From NCBI GenBank assembly GCA_963697965.1, contig OY969108.1:868001-932000 (forward strand): a stretch of 64,000 nucleotides of DNA, read 5' to 3'. The stretch is from JAPLJC01 sp963697965 (GTDB lineage: Bacteria; Desulfobacterota; Desulfobaccia; Desulfobaccales; 0-14-0-80-60-11). This document shows, piece after piece, positions 27,020-36,551 of the stretch. A program made the translations under genes and the position numbers. Position 1 is the first letter of the stretch, and the number at the start of each line of letters is the position of its first letter. A model generated the notes under the pieces. That model was not told where the DNA came from. It did not search any database and saw nothing but the letters and a program-made list of their open reading frames with translations.

Positions 27020-27889
27020 CTAGGGAGAGGGCGGGCCCGCGCCCATGCGCGCCGGGAGTGACTCCGCATCACCACCTTCGGCCGGGGCGGGCCGGCCGAA
27101 CAGGCGGACCGCCAGGATGGAGAGTTCATACATGAGGTAGATGGGAATGGCGATGGCCGTCATGGTGAGCAGATCGGCATGGAAAGCGGCTATCACCGCG
27201 CTTAGTAAAATGGCCAGGCGCCGCTGCCGGCGCAGGAACTCGACTTGCACCAGCCCGATACGGGCCAGGATCAAGAGGATCAGGGGCATCTCGAAGATCA
27301 ACCCGAATAACACCAGCAGGCGCAGGCAAAAATTGACAAAAGAGGTCAGGTTGAGCATGGAGAAGAGAACCGGGCTCTCATACCGCAGGGAAAAGGAGAT
27401 AACCAGCGGCCACACCATTTTGAGGAAGAACAGGTCCCCCAGGAGGAAGGCCACCGTGCCCAGGGGGATGAAGAACATGAGGATCTTTCTTTCCTTGGGG
27501 TAGAGGGCCGGAGCGAAAAAGAGCCACAACTGGTAAAGGATCACCGGAAAGGCCAGGGCCAGGCCGGTAATCAGGGAGATCTTCATCTGGACGAAGAATG
27601 GTTCCAGGGGAGCCATGTAGTTCAGCCTATGCAGGGTCACCTGGGGGGGCTCCGGCTTCTCTATGCCAAAATTTTTGGCGGCCTTGGGAAACTTCTCGAT
27701 GAGAAATGTTTCCAGGGAGTAGTGCCACTCTTGGGTGATGGAGGGCTCCTGGAGAGGCCGGGTGATAAAATTTTGCACCATGGGCACCAGGGGCCAGCCG
27801 ATCCCCGTGCCGATGACCACGGCCACGATGCAAATGATCAGGCGCCGGCGTAATTCCTCCAGATGTTCCAGGAAGGGCATGGTGGTCAA
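27020..27889 (-). CDS. tatC: Sec-independent protein translocase TatC
   Basis: Receptor and core channel subunit of the twin-arginine export system. MPFLEHLEELRRRL at the N-terminus is the family signature; six membrane segments follow, with LAFPVILYQLWLFFAPALYPKERK, FGLIFEMPLILLIL and the P-rich first periplasmic loop, which is longer than usual (~50 residues between segments 1 and 2). Length 286-289 residues. The frame opens at TTG 27889; ATG 27880 (MPFLEHLEE) is equally likely. No tatA or tatB is adjacent. Confidence 0.92.
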   Translation of the reverse strand: MTTMPFLEHLEELRRRLIICIVAVVIGTGIGWPLVPMVQNFITRPLQEPSITQEWHYSLETFLIEKFPKAAKNFGIEKPEPPQVTLHRLNYMAPLEPFFVQMKISLITGLALAFPVILYQLWLFFAPALYPKERKILMFFIPLGTVAFLLGDLFFLKMVWPLVISFSLRYESPVLFSMLNLTSFVNFCLRLLVLFGLIFEMPLILLILARIGLVQVEFLRRQRRLAILLSAVIAAFHADLLTMTAIAIPIYLMYELSILAVRLFGRPAPAEGGDAESLPARMGAGPPSP

Positions 27890-28123
27890 GGCCGCTTAAT
27901 CCTCTCCCGGTTCCCCAAGCCCAGGCGGCCGGCCGTAGCCGAAGATCCGCGTCCTTGGCGGGCGCAGCTCAGGGGAGAAAACGATTCAATACTCATATAT
28001 GGTAATATTAACCCATCGCCGGGGCCATGGCAATCAGCTAAGGGGCGCCTCGCCTCCGGGCGAAAAGGCCGCCAGACCGGAAGCACGGGGCAGGAGAGGG
28101 GGAACCGCCGGGGCTGCCGAGGG

Positions 28124-28860
28124 TCAGGGTTGCTTACCGGGAGGGGCCCCGGCGATGAGCTCCGATATGGTGACCATGCGGTAGCCGGCAGCCTTCAGGG
28201 CCGGCAGGATCACCTTCAGCGCCTCTACCGTAGGGGTCCGGTCGGCCCGTCCGTGTTCATCGCTATCATGAAAGATGATGATGGCCCCGGGACGCACCCG
28301 GTCCACGACGTTGTGGACGATGGCCTCCGCCGGCAGGCCCTGCCAGTCGCCGGAGTCGATGCCCCATAGCACCAACCGCCGGTGGGTATGGCCCAGGTAG
28401 GTTACCAGTCGCTGGTTATAATCGCTGTAAGGGGGGCGAAAGAGGAGATCGGCCGGGTGATAACCCAACAGGTCCAGGTCCACCCGGGTGCGCTCCAGCT
28501 CCCGTTCCTGGGTGGGCAAGTCGCACTTGGTGAAGCGGGGATGATCGAAACTGTGGTTGCCCACCTCCTCGCCATCCCGGATCTCGGCCCGCACCAGCCC
28601 GGGATATTCTTCCAAATGGTCTCCCAGGACGAAGAAAGTTGCATGGGCCCCATATTGGCTCAGCAGAGCCAGGATTTATTTGGTGGCGCGGGGCGAAGGG
28701 CCGTCATCGAAGGTGAGGGCCACCTGCCTGACCTCAGGAGACCCGCCCCAGACGATTACCGGCTCCGCCGCCGGGGGTCGGGCAGGGGCTGGGCGGCCGG
28801 CAGCAGCAGGGCCAGCATCAGGCAGCCCACAACGGTGAGGAGAAATTTGGTCAAGGGCAT
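28124..28860 (-). pseudogene. Polysaccharide deacetylase, broken by a frameshift and an in-frame TAA
   Basis: A secreted NodB-type carbohydrate esterase remnant. The signal peptide MPLTKFLLTVVGCLMLALLL starts at ATG 28860. The catalytic domain VALTFDDGPSPR lies in another frame, so a frameshift falls in the C/G-rich linker around 28765-28800. The domain is then stopped by TAA at 28676-28678, exactly where families read TP(Q/E)ILALL. After the stop the same frame continues with ILALLSQYGAHATFFVLG, the zinc-site NHSFDHP, RPPYSDYNQ and IIIFHD. Two independent lesions make a true pseudogene more likely than error. It is followed downstream by tatC on the same strand. Confidence 0.75.
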
Positions 28861-29025
28861 CTCCTGCAAGGTACTCTCGCCAATATCCGAGATTTACTGG
28901 CATTCTTGCGCAACTTATACCAAAAATCAATGACAAAAAAGGGAATCATTTGTGAAAGATCCGGGGTCAGCAATCAGCCAAAAGCAAAACCCCAAAGCCG
29001 GAAGCGGATGCCAGGCAGCTAGTAT

Positions 29026-30219
29026 TCAAATGATCCTGGGTTCCCGGGGGCTGCGGGTGAGCCACTCCACTCCCGCGGGGGTGATCACCCCGGTGTCCTC
29101 CAGTCCCACCATGCCGATCTCCGGCAGAAAGAATTTGGGCTCGAAGGCCAGCACCATGTTCTCCTCCAGGGGAAAAGGGAAGCGGGCGTTGAGAAAGGGG
29201 AATTCGTCCAGTTCCAGCCCCACCCCGTGGGCCAGGAAGCCCACCCGGTCCGGCCCCCGCCCCATAAAATAATCTTGCCACCCCCGGGCCCGCACCAGGT
29301 CCCAGAGGCGATGAAAGAGTGTCCCGGGCGCCACCCCCGGCCGGGCTTCCTGCTCCATGGCCGCGTAGACCTCCCGGACCACTTCCCAGGCCTCCCAGGC
29401 CCGGTCCGGCAGCGACCCCAGGGCGTACATCCGGGTCATGTCCACCACGTAACCGTTGACGCAGGCCACCAGGTCGACGCTGATGGGCTCAGCCGCGGCC
29501 AGCTTCTTCAACGATGCCCCCTGGGGAAAGGCGGGACTGAACCCCCAGCCGCCGCTGGGGGTGTCGCTGTAGGAGGCCGCCAGTCCCGCCACCCCGGAGA
29601 GTACGTGTCCATAAAAGAGCTCCAGGTCCCAGTTGCGCACCCGGACCAATCCTTGATGGCCCAGGAGCCGGAGACGGTACTCCAGGGCCGCGGAGAGCTC
29701 CAGTTCGGAGATCCCGGGTTGGAGTAACTCCGGCACCTGTCCCTGGACCTGATCCAGGATGGCGGCGGCTCGGCGCAGTTGCTCAATCTCGTAGGCACTC
29801 TTGATCATCCGCTGCCGCCGGATCAGGGGGGAGAGATCCAGGATGGGGTGCTGGGGGAACAGGCGCTCCCGGATCCTTTGATAAAACGCCACAGGCATGA
29901 CGTCCAACTCCAGGCCCAGGGCTCCCCTGGGCTTAAGCCCGGAACGCGCCAATATCTCCGGAAGTTCCTTTAGATCCTGGTAGAACGCCTTCGGCCAGGG
30001 AGAGGGGACCAGGGCGTCCTTGCCACGGGGCCGGCGCACCAAAAGCAAGGGACTGCCTTGGGGAGCCACCGCCAGGAAGCCGTCCACCATGGCCCCGGCA
30101 TAGTAGAAGAGGTCGGCCCTTTGGCGCACCAGGGCCAGGTCGATCTTCTCCTCGGCCAGGGCCCTTTGCAGGGCTGCGGCCCGGGAGCTGAGCTCTGTAA
30201 CCGGCAGCGGCTCCATCAA
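29026..30219 (-). CDS. M24-family metallopeptidase (Xaa-Pro aminopeptidase/creatinase fold)
   Basis: 397 residues with the two-domain layout of proline-specific M24 peptidases: N-terminal creatinase-like domain (~1-150) and C-terminal pita-bread domain. Candidate metal ligands in the right order are Asp in SVDLV, Asp in VVDMTRMY, His in LAHGVGLELDEFPF, Glu in LAFEPKFF and Glu in MVGLEDTGVIT. It releases N-terminal residues before proline in this family. The ATG overlaps the stop of the upstream LutB-LutC-like gene by four bases, so they are translated together. Confidence 0.87.
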   Translation of the reverse strand: MMEPLPVTELSSRAAALQRALAEEKIDLALVRQRADLFYYAGAMVDGFLAVAPQGSPLLLVRRPRGKDALVPSPWPKAFYQDLKELPEILARSGLKPRGALGLELDVMPVAFYQRIRERLFPQHPILDLSPLIRRQRMIKSAYEIEQLRRAAAILDQVQGQVPELLQPGISELELSAALEYRLRLLGHQGLVRVRNWDLELFYGHVLSGVAGLAASYSDTPSGGWGFSPAFPQGASLKKLAAAEPISVDLVACVNGYVVDMTRMYALGSLPDRAWEAWEVVREVYAAMEQEARPGVAPGTLFHRLWDLVRARGWQDYFMGRGPDRVGFLAHGVGLELDEFPFLNARFPFPLEENMVLAFEPKFFLPEIGMVGLEDTGVITPAGVEWLTRSPREPRII

Positions 30220-32216
30220 TCCTCCTGCTGGTAAATCACCACTTGGAGTTCCCGGGGCCCCTGGGCCCCCAGGACCAGGACCTTTTCGATGTCAGCGGTG
30301 CGGCTGGGGCCGGTGAGCCAGGTAATCATGCCCGGGGCCTGCCGGGCCACCAGGTCCAGGGCCTGGGCCAGGCTAAGAGCGGCCGCCTCCCGGGGGACGA
30401 TGACCACCAATCGCGGCACCCGGAAGGAGATGGCCGCAGCCGGGCCGGAAGCGGCCTCAATGAGGACGCTGCCGGTCTCGGGGATGGCCCCCAGGCCCAC
30501 GCTGACCGCGGTCTGGCCCGGTGGGGCCCAGCGGCGTTTAACCAGGTGCGGCGATAACCCTAGCCGCCTCAACTCCCGGGCGGCTCGCGAGAGCCAGGGA
30601 TGGTCCTGAAACCATAAGGGTTCTGGCAACTGCGCCAGCAGCCGGGCCAGTTGGTCCGCTCCCCGGACTTGCCGGCAGGTGGCCCCCACCTCCTCCAGCC
30701 GGGCTGCCAGGGAAGGAGCGTCCTCAATGGCGTCGCCTTTCCCGCCCGGACCAGCGAATCTAACCGCCTCAGTTGCCCGGGAAAAGGAGACCCCAGCGGG
30801 GGCGACCGGCGGCTCCGGGGCCCGGGTGGGGCTGCCGGGGTGCGGCTGGCGCCGCCACCTTCGCTGAAAGCTTTCCGGGGATAGCCTCAGCGCCGGCCAG
30901 GGGGGCTGCTGCCGGCCAGGGGCCAGGGTTTGCAATAACCGCAGACCCGGCTCCAGGCTCCGATAAAGCCGCGGCCGGACCAAGGCCTGGCCGGCCAGGC
31001 CGGACAAGGTCCGCAGGTTCCGCCATTGCCGGCTGCGGGCTCGTTCCTTCAGGATGTTTTCCGTTAGCCGGATGCCAACCGGGCAGATTTCCTGGCAGGC
31101 GCCGCATTGGCTGCACAAATCGCTGATGTCGCCCACCGGGGCCAGGTGCGGGGCCAGCAGAATGCCGATGGCCCCGGGATAGACCCGACGGTACAAGTGG
31201 GCGGCTCGGAGCTGAAATATGGGACAGACGTTGAGGCAGGCCCCGCAACGCAGGCAATAAAGGGCTTCCCTGAACTCCGGGTCCCTGGCTAGGCGGCGCC
31301 GGCCGTTGTCCAGGATGATCAGGTAAAAGGCCTGGGGCCCCTCCGGTTGGAACTTGCGCCCCCGGAGAAAATGGACCAGGGCCGTGAGGCGCTGGCCGGT
31401 GGCGCTGGCCGGCAACAGCCGCAGCAAGACCTCCACGTCGGCAAGGGCCGGAATAATCTTCTCCAGCCCCATGAGCGCCACCTGCACCGGCGGCAGGGTG
31501 GCCGTAAGGCGGAGGTTGCTCTCATTTTCCAGGAATACCAGGGTGCCGTCCGGGGCGGCGAAGTTGACCCCGGTGATGCCCATCCCCGCCCGCCAAAAAT
31601 CGGGTTGGATATGGTCGCAGGCCAGCCGGGTTAGGGCCGCCGGGTCCTGAGGACAGGCTGTCCCCAGCCGCTCCCGAAAGATGGTGGCTATCTGCCGGCG
31701 GTCCAGGTGCAGGGCCGGGGCGGTAAGGTGCGCCGGAGAATCGCCGGCCAACTGCACGATGAATTCCCCCAGGTCGGTCTCGAGTGTCCGGATGCCAGCC
31801 GCGCTTAGGGCCGGGTTGAGGCAGATCTCCTCGGTGGTCATGGACTTTGATTTGGTCACCATGGTGACCCGGTGCTCCCGGGTCAGACCCAGGATCAGCT
31901 CCCTGGCCTGAGCCGCATCCCGGGCCCAGAGCACCTTGCCTCCCCAGGCCTGGACCCCCCGAGCCATCTGCTGCAGCAATTCATCCAGGCGGGAGATGGC
32001 CTCAGCCTTGATATCCCGGGCCTGGCGGCGCCAGGCCTGCCAATCGGGATAGCCTTGGAGGATTCGCTCCCGGGCCATCAAAGCCCGGTGGCAGGCGGCC
32101 CTGACCGCCGCCGGCGGCGTCCCGGAGACGGTCTCGCTGGCGCCGCCAGGCTCGCTGTGGTTTAATGGTTTCAGAAGGCCGGCGGGGCTATTGGGAGGAT
32201 TTGACGCAGGATTCAA
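30216..32216 (-). CDS. LutB-LutC fusion: LUD domain plus two 4Fe-4S clusters plus LutC domain
   Basis: A 666-residue iron-sulfur protein of the lactate-utilisation type. Residues ~40-310 are the LUD domain with TMVTKSKSMTTEEICLN and GMGITGVNFAAPDGTLVFLENESNLR. Next come two cluster motifs, CLRCGACLNVCP (~345) and CSQCGACQEICP (~390). The last ~170 residues carry the LutC signature TGPSRTADIEKVLVLGAQGPREL. In most bacteria LutB and LutC are separate; here they are joined through a Pro/Arg-rich linker. No LutA or lactate permease is adjacent. The frame opens at TTG 32216, overlapping the upstream gene by 29 bases; the first ~35 residues look non-conserved, so the true start may be internal. Confidence 0.85.
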   Translation of the reverse strand: MNPASNPPNSPAGLLKPLNHSEPGGASETVSGTPPAAVRAACHRALMARERILQGYPDWQAWRRQARDIKAEAISRLDELLQQMARGVQAWGGKVLWARDAAQARELILGLTREHRVTMVTKSKSMTTEEICLNPALSAAGIRTLETDLGEFIVQLAGDSPAHLTAPALHLDRRQIATIFRERLGTACPQDPAALTRLACDHIQPDFWRAGMGITGVNFAAPDGTLVFLENESNLRLTATLPPVQVALMGLEKIIPALADVEVLLRLLPASATGQRLTALVHFLRGRKFQPEGPQAFYLIILDNGRRRLARDPEFREALYCLRCGACLNVCPIFQLRAAHLYRRVYPGAIGILLAPHLAPVGDISDLCSQCGACQEICPVGIRLTENILKERARSRQWRNLRTLSGLAGQALVRPRLYRSLEPGLRLLQTLAPGRQQPPWPALRLSPESFQRRWRRQPHPGSPTRAPEPPVAPAGVSFSRATEAVRFAGPGGKGDAIEDAPSLAARLEEVGATCRQVRGADQLARLLAQLPEPLWFQDHPWLSRAARELRRLGLSPHLVKRRWAPPGQTAVSVGLGAIPETGSVLIEAASGPAAAISFRVPRLVVIVPREAAALSLAQALDLVARQAPGMITWLTGPSRTADIEKVLVLGAQGPRELQVVIYQQED

Positions 32217-32928
32217 ATTGGGCTATCCATTCGGGAAAGTTAATCTCTTCAGGCCTCTCCGTGGCGAGGCGCAGGAATTCGTTGGCCTTTTCCTGGATAT
32301 AAGGGTGTTTGGCAAAATCGTCTATGGCCTGGAGTATCAAGTTTTGAAAATCCGCCGGCATGGTCTGGTCGCAGCCGATCTGGTGCTTTAAATAGGCCAC
32401 CAGCGAGGCCAGGGTGAGCATCTTTTGCTCCACCCCGAAGCGCCGCAAGGTGTCACGGATATCATCCCGAACCCGGTCGGTGGTTATTTCTCCCAGGAAA
32501 TGAAAGGGGTTGGCGCCGCTTAACAGGGAAGACCAGGCATAACGCGCATAGTAGAATCTCTTACCGCTGCGCCAGACCTGCTGAAACAGTTCGGACTCCC
32601 CAGGCTTTTGGGTCATCGCGGTCAGGGCAGTATGGTAAGGCCGCAACAGGCGGGCCAGGATCAACTGGTAAAGCAACACCATGTTGACGATGAACATCCC
32701 GAAGATGCTGATGCCTCGCAGGGCGGGTTGCACGGAGCTGGCCCAAACGAACATCAGGTACAGGAAAACCAGCAGCAGGATCATGACGCGCACAATCTTG
32801 ATGCCGGTAATTTCCACGCGGGGATCTCTCCGGTATCGGATGAAGGCGAGCAGCAGTAGGACTAAGAGGCCTATTTCGATAAAGGGGTTCGCCATGGTGT
32901 AGATTATCTTATCCAGCATATCTTCCAT
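32188..32928 (-). CDS. Membrane protein of unknown function
   Basis: 246 residues. Three hydrophobic segments in the first ~95 residues (PFIEIGLLVLLLLAFI, VMILLLVFLYLMFVWAS, IFGMFIVNMVLLYQLILARLL) are followed by a soluble helical C-terminal domain of ~150 residues with many charged residues. I recognise no named family. It starts 103 bases after the PpiD-like gene, and its 3' end overlaps the start of the LutB-LutC gene, so it is probably in one transcript with that gene and the M24 peptidase. Confidence 0.65.
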   Translation of the reverse strand: MEDMLDKIIYTMANPFIEIGLLVLLLLAFIRYRRDPRVEITGIKIVRVMILLLVFLYLMFVWASSVQPALRGISIFGMFIVNMVLLYQLILARLLRPYHTALTAMTQKPGESELFQQVWRSGKRFYYARYAWSSLLSGANPFHFLGEITTDRVRDDIRDTLRRFGVEQKMLTLASLVAYLKHQIGCDQTMPADFQNLILQAIDDFAKHPYIQEKANEFLRLATERPEEINFPEWIAQFESCVKSSQ

Positions 32929-33031
32929 ATCTGCTCCTCTTGGGGCGGCCGCCGGCTTTGGCCTGGGCGCCGGCGGACCACCCGGGCCGCCGCCTGACAG
33001 ATATTATCACAACCAGGGGCGGATTCCGAAC

Positions 33032-34924
33032 TCATTCCCCTCCGGGCAGCGCATACACTTTGATCTTGGACCGGCGGCGCTCGGCATCCAGCCAGGAGAC
33101 CAACATCATCTGCTTCTTGTCATTCAGCAATTGGGTCTTCAGCTTTTCCCAGTCTTTCTGCAACTCTGCCTGATCGGCGGGACGTTTTTCCTTATAGGCC
33201 AAAAGGTAATAACTTTCGTTCCAGTCGAGGGGATGGTCCGGGTAGGGGTGTTCCCGGGAGAGGAGGAAGGCGGCCCCGGTGAGGGCCTCGGCCTGGCGCT
33301 GGCCCTCAAAGCCCTCGAAACGGGTGAAAAAGCCGCTCACTTTGACGGGCAAACCAACCGCCGCAGCCACCTGAGCCAGGGGTTCCCCTTTCCGCAGGCG
33401 GGCCAACAACTGGGTCGCCTCTTTTTCCGCGTCTTTCATGGCCCCCTGCTTCTTCACCTGCTGGACCACCTGGTCCTTGACTTGTGAGAAGGGCGGGAGG
33501 TTCTCCGCCTGATATTCCAGGGACTTCATGACCACGCAGCCGCCGGGGAGCTCAACCACCCGGCTCACTTCCCCGGGTTTGAGTTGCAGGGCCGCCTGGG
33601 TGAAAGCGGGCGCCGGCCCCAGCCCCGGAACCGGGTCCTTTTGGCTAATCAAGGGGGGTTCCTTCAGGCTGCCCCCATATTTTTTGGCTATCTCGGCGGC
33701 GGTGTCCTGCGACAAAGCGGCGCGGGCCTCCTTGGCGGCCTCCTGGGCCAAGGGCAAGGCCTTTTCCTGCTTGAGGCGGTCCCTCAGCCTGGTCTCGGCC
33801 CCGGGTATCTTCTCGGTCTCCTTGACTCCCTCCATCTTGAGCAAATAGATGGCTTGGGGGGTGTCGGCCCGGCCCACTTCTCCGGGTTTAAGGCCAAAGG
33901 CTGCCAGGTCCCACTGGGGGGGGTGCTGGCCCCGCTGGACATCGCCCAGTTCCCCCCCTGCGGCCCGGCTGGCGGGGTCCTGGGAGTAAGTCTGGGCCAG
34001 CTTGGCGAAATCTTCTCCGGCCTTCAGTTTGTCGAGCAGATCCTGGGCTTGCTTTTCCAAACGCTGCCGCGTGGCCGCATCGGCTTTGGGGGGGATGAGC
34101 AGCTCTAACTGGAGCACCCGCACCACCTTGGGGCGGAGAAATTCCGCCGGGTGCTCCTTGATGATATCTTCCACCTCGGCATCGGAGATCTTAACCCGGC
34201 CCAGGAAGTCTTGGGTGGGGAAATAGAGATAGCTCACCCGGGACCGGGCCGGCACCCGAAACTTCTCCTGGTTGGCCTGGTAGTAGCGGGATAGCTCGGC
34301 CTCAGCGGGATGCTGGCTGGCCATGAACCTATCCGGGGTGACCACCAGATAACTTACCTGAACCGCTTCCTTGGCCAGGTCGTAGGTTTCCCGGATTTGA
34401 GCGTCGGAGATCTTGGCCAGGGAGGTCACCTCCGTGGTGATCTTCCTCAACCCGAGGTCTTGGCGTTCCTGCTCCTCGAACTCGGCGCTGGACAGTTGAT
34501 TCTGGGCCAACATCATAAAATAGAGATGCTCATCGAACTTGCCGTTCCTCTGGAAAAAAGGAAAACTCTCGATCTGCTTCCGCAGTTCGGCGTCGCTCAC
34601 CGTGAGCCCCTGACGCTCCGCCGCCTGCATGAGCAAGGTTTCAGCGATCAGCCGGTCCAGGGCCATTTCCTTGAGGCGCATGGCCTTGATGAGTTCGGGG
34701 GTCAAGTCGCTCCGGCTCATCTCCTGGTATTGCTTGATCATGGCGTTAAACTGCCGGGCATAAGCGGTGATCGTGATGGGCTGGCCGTTGACCACGGCTA
34801 CCTCTTGCGTGGGCCCGGAGTGCATGCCCCCAAACCCATAGGAGAGGACAAAGACTACGCCAATGACAAAAATGAGGATACCGATGATCCAGTGTTTCGC
34901 ATGTGAACGTAGTATGCTCAGCAT
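33032..34924 (-). CDS. ppiD: PpiD/SurA-like periplasmic peptidyl-prolyl isomerase and chaperone
   Basis: 630 residues with one N-terminal membrane anchor (SHAKHWIIGILIFVIGVVFVLSYGFGGM), then a SurA-type chaperone domain (VAVVNGQPITITAYARQFNAM; LKEMALDRLIAETLLMQAAERQG; SDAELRKQIESFPFFQRNGKFDEHLY). Around residues 260-360 is a parvulin domain (AQTYSQDPASRAAGGELGDVQRGQ). A second, weaker parvulin-like region follows. The order matches PpiD, which helps proteins leaving the Sec channel. ATG 34924 is followed by a ~258-base upstream gap that contains no gene. Confidence 0.88.
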   Translation of the reverse strand: MLSILRSHAKHWIIGILIFVIGVVFVLSYGFGGMHSGPTQEVAVVNGQPITITAYARQFNAMIKQYQEMSRSDLTPELIKAMRLKEMALDRLIAETLLMQAAERQGLTVSDAELRKQIESFPFFQRNGKFDEHLYFMMLAQNQLSSAEFEEQERQDLGLRKITTEVTSLAKISDAQIRETYDLAKEAVQVSYLVVTPDRFMASQHPAEAELSRYYQANQEKFRVPARSRVSYLYFPTQDFLGRVKISDAEVEDIIKEHPAEFLRPKVVRVLQLELLIPPKADAATRQRLEKQAQDLLDKLKAGEDFAKLAQTYSQDPASRAAGGELGDVQRGQHPPQWDLAAFGLKPGEVGRADTPQAIYLLKMEGVKETEKIPGAETRLRDRLKQEKALPLAQEAAKEARAALSQDTAAEIAKKYGGSLKEPPLISQKDPVPGLGPAPAFTQAALQLKPGEVSRVVELPGGCVVMKSLEYQAENLPPFSQVKDQVVQQVKKQGAMKDAEKEATQLLARLRKGEPLAQVAAAVGLPVKVSGFFTRFEGFEGQRQAEALTGAAFLLSREHPYPDHPLDWNESYYLLAYKEKRPADQAELQKDWEKLKTQLLNDKKQMMLVSWLDAERRRSKIKVYALPGGE

Positions 34925-35182
34925 ATCGGTTCTTTTCCTGGCCCGCGCCTGACTGCAACGGGTCGATATCTCGTCCTTGAATTAGCAGGACCTCACAATA
35001 GAGGAAAAATTCAGGATGGCTCAGGGAGGGGCCGGCTGGGCCCGCCGCCCATTAGGGGGCCATCAATGAAGCGCCGCTCCGAACCTCTCCATTCAGTTTA
35101 CCTGAGCCTTGAAGGCAATTGAAATAATTTCGCCGGCCACCGCCCGGTCATCTTTTAAAACCCCTCTGCCCCGGGTTTTTTG

Positions 35183-35932
35183 CTACTCCGGTTTGGGCAC
35201 CGTCTTGGCCGGAGCCTTGCCAGGGGGGGTCTCCTTCTTCCCTTCCTTCAGCCAATTATCCGCCTCTTTGGCCTCCGGGCTGTTGGGATAGGTCTGGACC
35301 AATTTTCTCAAGGTGCTCCGGTAAGCCGGGGTTTGCTGTAGATGCTGGTAGGCCATGGCCTGGCGCAACATGCCGGCTGGGGCCAATATGCTCTTGGGAA
35401 ACTGGCTGGACAGTTTGTTGAATTCCACCGCGGCCTCCTGGTATCTGCCCTCCTGGAAATAACTATCGGCCAGTTGGTAACGGGCATCGGGGGCCTTGGG
35501 GCCCTTGGGCTGCTCTTTCAGATACTGGGAGAATTTGGCGCGCGCCTGGGGGTACTTTTTCCCCTGGTAGAGATGGAGGCCGTCGTTGTAGAGCTTATCC
35601 GAAGTGATGGCCGGGGCCGCCGCCGGCCGCTCCCTGGTCCTGGCCGCGGCGACCGCCGGGGCGGGCTGCCGGCCTTCGAGCTGCGCCAGTCTGGTCTCCA
35701 ACTGCTGCACCCGGACCCCCAAATCCTGAACCTGCTGCGGCAAATCCGCTTTGGGGGCCGGCGTCTCGACCGCCGGGGCGGGCTGAGCCGCGGTGGCCTG
35801 GCCCCCTGCAGGAGCGGGGGTGGCAGCGGGCTTGCCAACAGATGGCAGATAGGCGTAAGTCTCGGAACAGCTCGCCAGACCCAGGACACACAGGCCCGCC
35901 GCCAGATACCGGATACCCAGGGTTACCCTCAT
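35183..35932 (-). CDS. YbgF/CpoB-type lipoprotein with coiled coil and TPR domain
   Basis: 249 residues. A lipoprotein signal (LCVLGLASCSE, lipobox Cys at ~residue 22) is followed by a Pro/Ala-rich stretch, a short coiled coil (QVQDLGVRVQQLETRLAQLEG) and a TPR domain (LYNDGLHLYQGKKYPQARAKFSQYL, YQLADSYFQEGRYQEAAVEFNKL). This is the YbgF/CpoB layout, which coordinates cell-wall synthesis with outer-membrane constriction alongside Tol-Pal. tol genes are not adjacent, so the name rests on architecture. The C-terminus is a Lys/Pro-rich tail. Confidence 0.75.
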   Translation of the reverse strand: MRVTLGIRYLAAGLCVLGLASCSETYAYLPSVGKPAATPAPAGGQATAAQPAPAVETPAPKADLPQQVQDLGVRVQQLETRLAQLEGRQPAPAVAAARTRERPAAAPAITSDKLYNDGLHLYQGKKYPQARAKFSQYLKEQPKGPKAPDARYQLADSYFQEGRYQEAAVEFNKLSSQFPKSILAPAGMLRQAMAYQHLQQTPAYRSTLRKLVQTYPNSPEAKEADNWLKEGKKETPPGKAPAKTVPKPE

Positions 35933-36291
35933 CTTTTCCCTCCCCGGGGGGTAAAAACTTACCCCCTCTGCTTTCCAGGTCTACAAGGAATCGCTGTCAG
36001 TGACCGGCCAAATGAGCCTAAAAATCCAAATGTTTCATATTATTATCTTTGCAGGGGACTTGTCAAGGAAGGTCTGCGGGTGAGGCTGGCAAGAACTTCT
36101 CTCGAGGCGGAGATGGACTGGGGACCTGTGAAAAATCAACAAATTTTCCCTGGCATTTCCGTCAAAGCTGCGTTATGAAGGAGAGCCTTGGGCTCGCCTG
36201 CCCTAGCCCCCGCAGCGGCTGTACTGCATTTTTTTCCGCGGTCTCACCTTGTCAAAAAGCAATTTCTTCATTATAAATAGATGGCAAACTT
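35933..36291. other. Intergenic region between the CpoB-like gene and tRNA-Val
   Basis: 358 bases, noticeably less GC-rich than its surroundings. It should carry the CpoB-like gene's promoter on the minus strand and carries a strong plus-strand promoter for the tRNA at its right end (separate entry). No coding frame is convincing. Confidence 0.45.
36249..36277 (+). promoter_or_regulatory. Promoter of tRNA-Val
   Basis: TTGTCA (36249-36254), 17-base spacer, TATAAA (36272-36277): five of six matches in each box. The expected start of transcription falls about eight bases before the tRNA. Confidence 0.65.
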
Positions 36292-36366
36292 GGGCGGTTA
36301 ACTCAGCGGAAGAGTGCCATCCTCACACGGTGGAAGTCACTGGTTCAAATCCAGTACCGCCTACCA
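36292..36366 (+). tRNA. tRNA-Val (anticodon CAC)
   Basis: 75 bases folding as a standard cloverleaf: acceptor GGGCGGT/ACCGCCT, D arm ACTC/GAGT, anticodon stem CCATC/GGTGG with loop CTCACAC (anticodon CAC), T arm ACTGG-TTCAAAT-CCAGT and an encoded CCA end. The first acceptor pair is G-U. The 3' 38 bases are duplicated at 38860-38897, showing that this gene has served as a phage-type integration site. Confidence 0.93.
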
Positions 36367-36551
36367 GCAAATTCAGGGGGTTACGGTTACAAGCCGTGCC
36401 CCCTTTTTAGTTTCTGTGACCATTTTGTGACCGGCTGCCCCAAAAACTGTATTTTCCAACCGGCAGGGGGCCTCTTGATTGGAGGGCTTCATCAGGTGGG
36501 CATAGACGTTCAAGGTTACCGTGGGGCTGCTGTGTCCTAGCTGCGTCTGTG
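36329..36551. repeat. Direct repeat, left copy: tRNA 3' end plus integrase tail
   Basis: The tRNA 3' half, a terminator and the tail of a tyrosine integrase recur in the same order at 38860-39084. The first 38 bases (att core) and the last ~90 bases (integrase C-terminus) are nearly identical; the middle has drifted. Two copies bracket the cargo gene at 36681-38642. Confidence 0.8.

Noticed and set aside
28676..28678. Recoded stop codon (special amino acid) in the deacetylase
   Set aside because: The codon is TAA, which is not used for selenocysteine or pyrrolysine, and the gene also has a separate frameshift.
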